Positions 61,768-64,000 of a DNA stretch of 64,000 nucleotides are shown here, in pieces. Position 1 is the stretch's first letter, and each line of letters starts with the position of its first letter. Where the stretch lies: positions 62,001 to 126,000 of the forward strand of contig CAWVWT010000001.1 of NCBI GenBank assembly GCA_963934015.1. Reading direction: 5' to 3'. The notes below the pieces were generated by a model. The model had not been told where the DNA came from and searched no databases. It worked only from the letters and a program-made list of their open reading frames with translations. Position numbers and translations under genes: made by a program. This DNA comes from MGIIb-P sp963934015 (GTDB lineage Archaea > Thermoplasmatota > Poseidoniia > Poseidoniales > Thalassarchaeaceae).

Positions 61768-64000
61768 TCTTCGAAAAGATCATCTTCAATGGGCATCGAG
61801 TAGTCCAACTCATGCTTACGAGTTCGGATGAATGCAATGAGAATCATCACGACTATGGCCATAAGAGAAATCTGTACCACTGGGTCCCCAAGTAGGTCGC
61901 CAATATTCACTTTGTTATCGGAATCATCATCCGGCTCACTCTGATCAGACCCAGAGTCAGGCAGTGGCGATGCTGCATCCTCTTCCTCGATGACGAATTC
62001 TACACTAGAGGTGTTCATGTTGCCAGAAGCATCCGAAATGGTAACAGTCAGCGTGTAAGTCTCTAGCGCAGTGAGGTCAGGATAAGGGAAAATAGTCATG
62101 TCGTGGTTCTTGCGTAGGGCGACGGCATCGCCAGCGAAGGATTGGCCGGCGACCTCGATGGACTCTGTGGACCCCTCGCTTGTGTACCAAGTGACTCGTA
62201 ACGAGCCACCCTCAATGACCTCAACGGCGAGATTCAGCAGGTCTGGCGGGGTGGTGTCAATCTCGTTGGAGGTGTTGAACGAAATGGCGACTGATGGGGC
62301 ATCGCTTACGGTGATGGAACAAGAATAGGCTATACCTGCATCCAATCCCGTAACCTGCAGAGCCTGAGAGTAGAACATCATGGGTGTCGTGAAACTGTTG
62401 TTACTACAATTCACAACCCCAATGGCTGATTTGGTCGTAGACCATGAGATGATTGCCGAGGATGTGGTGATGCTGGATACACTGACGCCAAACACCTGCT
62501 GTGCGACCTCGGGGAGTTCAATGCCAGTCAGAACAGCATAGGTCTGTGTCTCAACATCATACGATCCGAGCATTGCAGTTTGGCTGGTTGTGTTGTCGAG
62601 TACTATATCGATGATATTCGGATCGTAATTCCGCCCATCAGCAGTGCTAGGGTCTGCACCACCACCCAATCTCCAAGTCTTTGCATCAGTATCCACATCA
62701 CGCCACTTTCCAGTACCAAATCCATCCTGCGAACCAGCGACTACGATGAATCTGTATTCGGGAATATTGGCGCCAATAACACTCTTGGCCACTGTGATGG
62801 TGATTGTATTGGAATCCTTGTCAGCAGAGACTTCGATTCCTTTAGCACTGGTTTCGCCGGTACTAGCGCTGATTGATTTCACCGCACCTGGTTCACCTGT
62901 CACAGAGACGGCCACTTCCCATGCCCAATCGTTGTGCGTTACGGCATAGGCGCCGTCCAACAGTTCTGTTTCACCATAGGTGGTATCACCTTGATCTACA
63001 TAGATTTGCACAATCTGGTGACTGAATCCGTTGGCTAGTCCCCAATAATCTGTCATCTCTGCAAATGAAATTTCAAATCGAGCATTCCATTCACTCTGGC
63101 TGACTTTGAGGTGAGTGATATCGAACAGACCAGCGCCTGGTACGAAATCACCAGCCAATGGATAGGTGTAATCACCATCTCCAGTTTCATCACCAACCGC
63201 ATCATCGATATCGAGTAGAGTGACCCATTCTTCCAAATCCGGCATCACCATCTCCGCAGGTGCTGGTGGGGCGATTTCGACATCGGTTCCATCCCCATAT
63301 GCAAAGGAATTCTGCCAACTGGTGACAACCTTGACACGGGTTGAATATCGAGGGGCAAGGCCAAGATCAGACCATGGTATCTGGAACTCAAATACCTCAT
63401 CGGCAGCACATCCACCAAGGATGGATTGCCCCGCTAGATTCCAACGCTCTGAATCACCAATTTTACCCTTAGCTTCGAAAATATCGTACTTTGCTCGGCC
63501 ATCTTCCCACAACTCACCGAAGTTAAATGAAATCATGTTCTTGGCAGGGAAACCCAAAACTGTATTGCCGTAATATGTTCTGAAATTAGTCTCGACCTCA
63601 TTGAAATTGATTGCATTAGGCTGCATGAAATAGATTGAGACATCGGGCATAGCATCCATATCCATTGATTCCCAATCCTCTGGAGTACTACCGAGATCCA
63701 CACGAACGTATACATTTGAGGCATCATAACCAAGATGGAATGATTCGATATCTAACAACTCGTCATCGTCACCTGCATCATATTTTGCAGCCCCATCCCA
63801 TTCTCCAGGTAGGGCAATGCCGTCAATCATTGGTTCAATGATACCACTGTAAGGAATTTCTGGCAAGGCGGGATTGGTCCACAAATCAAGTAAATAGGGC
63901 GGTAGATCAAGGTTGACTGCCCGGTAGATATTGGAAAGATGGACCTTGAACAATACATCCCACATCTCATCATAGCCACTGTCTTGATCCAGTCCATACC
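61764..64000 (-). CDS. C-terminal part of a probable GH57-type alpha-glucan hydrolase, membrane-anchored (partial)
   Basis: The frame stays open to the window edge, so the N-terminal catalytic part lies outside; about 745 residues are visible. The first ~45 residues ('MWDVLFKVHLSNIYRAVNL') resemble the end of GH57 amylopullulanase catalytic domains. A glucodextranase-C-like domain follows, from 'MIDGIALPGEWDGAAKY' to 'GGGADPSTADGRNYDPNIID' (res ~45-455), then fibronectin-III-like modules, an acidic linker, a membrane helix (~res 700-725) and a short tail ending MPIEDDLFED. Likely a cell-surface amylopullulanase-like enzyme acting on starch or glycogen; the GH57 assignment rests on a short fragment. 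Confidence 0.7.
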   Translation of the reverse strand, partial: YGLDQDSGYDEMWDVLFKVHLSNIYRAVNLDLPPYLLDLWTNPALPEIPYSGIIEPMIDGIALPGEWDGAAKYDAGDDDELLDIESFHLGYDASNVYVRVDLGSTPEDWESMDMDAMPDVSIYFMQPNAINFNEVETNFRTYYGNTVLGFPAKNMISFNFGELWEDGRAKYDIFEAKGKIGDSERWNLAGQSILGGCAADEVFEFQIPWSDLGLAPRYSTRVKVVTSWQNSFAYGDGTDVEIAPPAPAEMVMPDLEEWVTLLDIDDAVGDETGDGDYTYPLAGDFVPGAGLFDITHLKVSQSEWNARFEISFAEMTDYWGLANGFSHQIVQIYVDQGDTTYGETELLDGAYAVTHNDWAWEVAVSVTGEPGAVKSISASTGETSAKGIEVSADKDSNTITITVAKSVIGANIPEYRFIVVAGSQDGFGTGKWRDVDTDAKTWRLGGGADPSTADGRNYDPNIIDIVLDNTTSQTAMLGSYDVETQTYAVLTGIELPEVAQQVFGVSVSSITTSSAIISWSTTKSAIGVVNCSNNSFTTPMMFYSQALQVTGLDAGIAYSCSITVSDAPSVAISFNTSNEIDTTPPDLLNLAVEVIEGGSLRVTWYTSEGSTESIEVAGQSFAGDAVALRKNHDMTIFPYPDLTALETYTLTVTISDASGNMNTSSVEFVIEEEDAASPLPDSGSDQSEPDDDSDNKVNIGDLLGDPVVQISLMAIVVMILIAFIRTRKHELDYSMPIEDDLFED

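Overview
The window looks like chromosomal DNA from a marine planktonic archaeon, most likely Marine Group II (Candidatus Poseidoniales). Archaeal markers are the small subunit of DNA polymerase D, a stand-alone ATP-pyrophosphatase subunit of GMP synthase, two-subunit glycine decarboxylase and three tRNA genes without an encoded CCA end. Shine-Dalgarno-type signals (GGAGG/GGTGA) precede many genes. Base composition is near 50% GC, except for one AT-rich gene (24048-25169). The lineage call is inference; no search was run. Genes are densely packed and no gene-free stretch exceeds 300 bases.

Layout. 1-3370: an exported-domain membrane protein cut by the window edge and two tandem paralogous secreted proteins. 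3421-9073: tRNA-Met(CAT), an HD phosphohydrolase, a BNR lipoprotein, a multi-pass membrane protein and a secreted subtilase, all on the minus strand. 9166-11391: two convergent exported proteins. 11474-24023: a plus-strand run of a secreted OB-fold-like protein, a TctA-like transporter, a giant lamin-tail/phospholipase-D surface protein, a 2-oxoglutarate oxygenase, thymidine phosphorylase and a PKD surface protein. 24048-25169: an AT-rich AlkB-like hydroxylase. 25283-38221: glyA, tRNA-Asn, a cupin, a giant thrombospondin-type-3 surface protein, purE, guaAb, a membrane protein, a secreted M24 peptidase homologue and gcvPB/gcvPA. 38458-46552: an SDR protein and two giant tandem propeller/TSP3 surface proteins. 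46591-55142: gcvT, a P5C dehydrogenase, a TPP riboswitch with an SSS-family transporter, an SPFH/zinc-ribbon protein with a helical partner, a SerK/ParB-like protein, a bacterial-type CCA-adding enzyme and a GcvH-like protein. 55285-64000: acyl-CoA dehydrogenase, PepE, a HEAT-like protein, a PCMT-like protein, tRNA-Val, a CinA-type protein, PolD small subunit and the C-terminal part of a probable GH57 alpha-glucan hydrolase.

Two themes stand out. First, glycine/serine one-carbon metabolism (glyA, gcvPA, gcvPB, gcvT, a GcvH-like protein and a SerK-like protein) is spread over 30 kb in several minus-strand pieces. Second, about 15 genes encode exported or surface-anchored proteins. Most of these carry a short perfect hairpin immediately upstream of the start codon, often containing or abutting the Shine-Dalgarno sequence. 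Arm sequences differ from gene to gene while pairing is kept, and almost no cytosolic gene in the window has one. This recurrent RNA-level element is my main candidate for an undescribed system.
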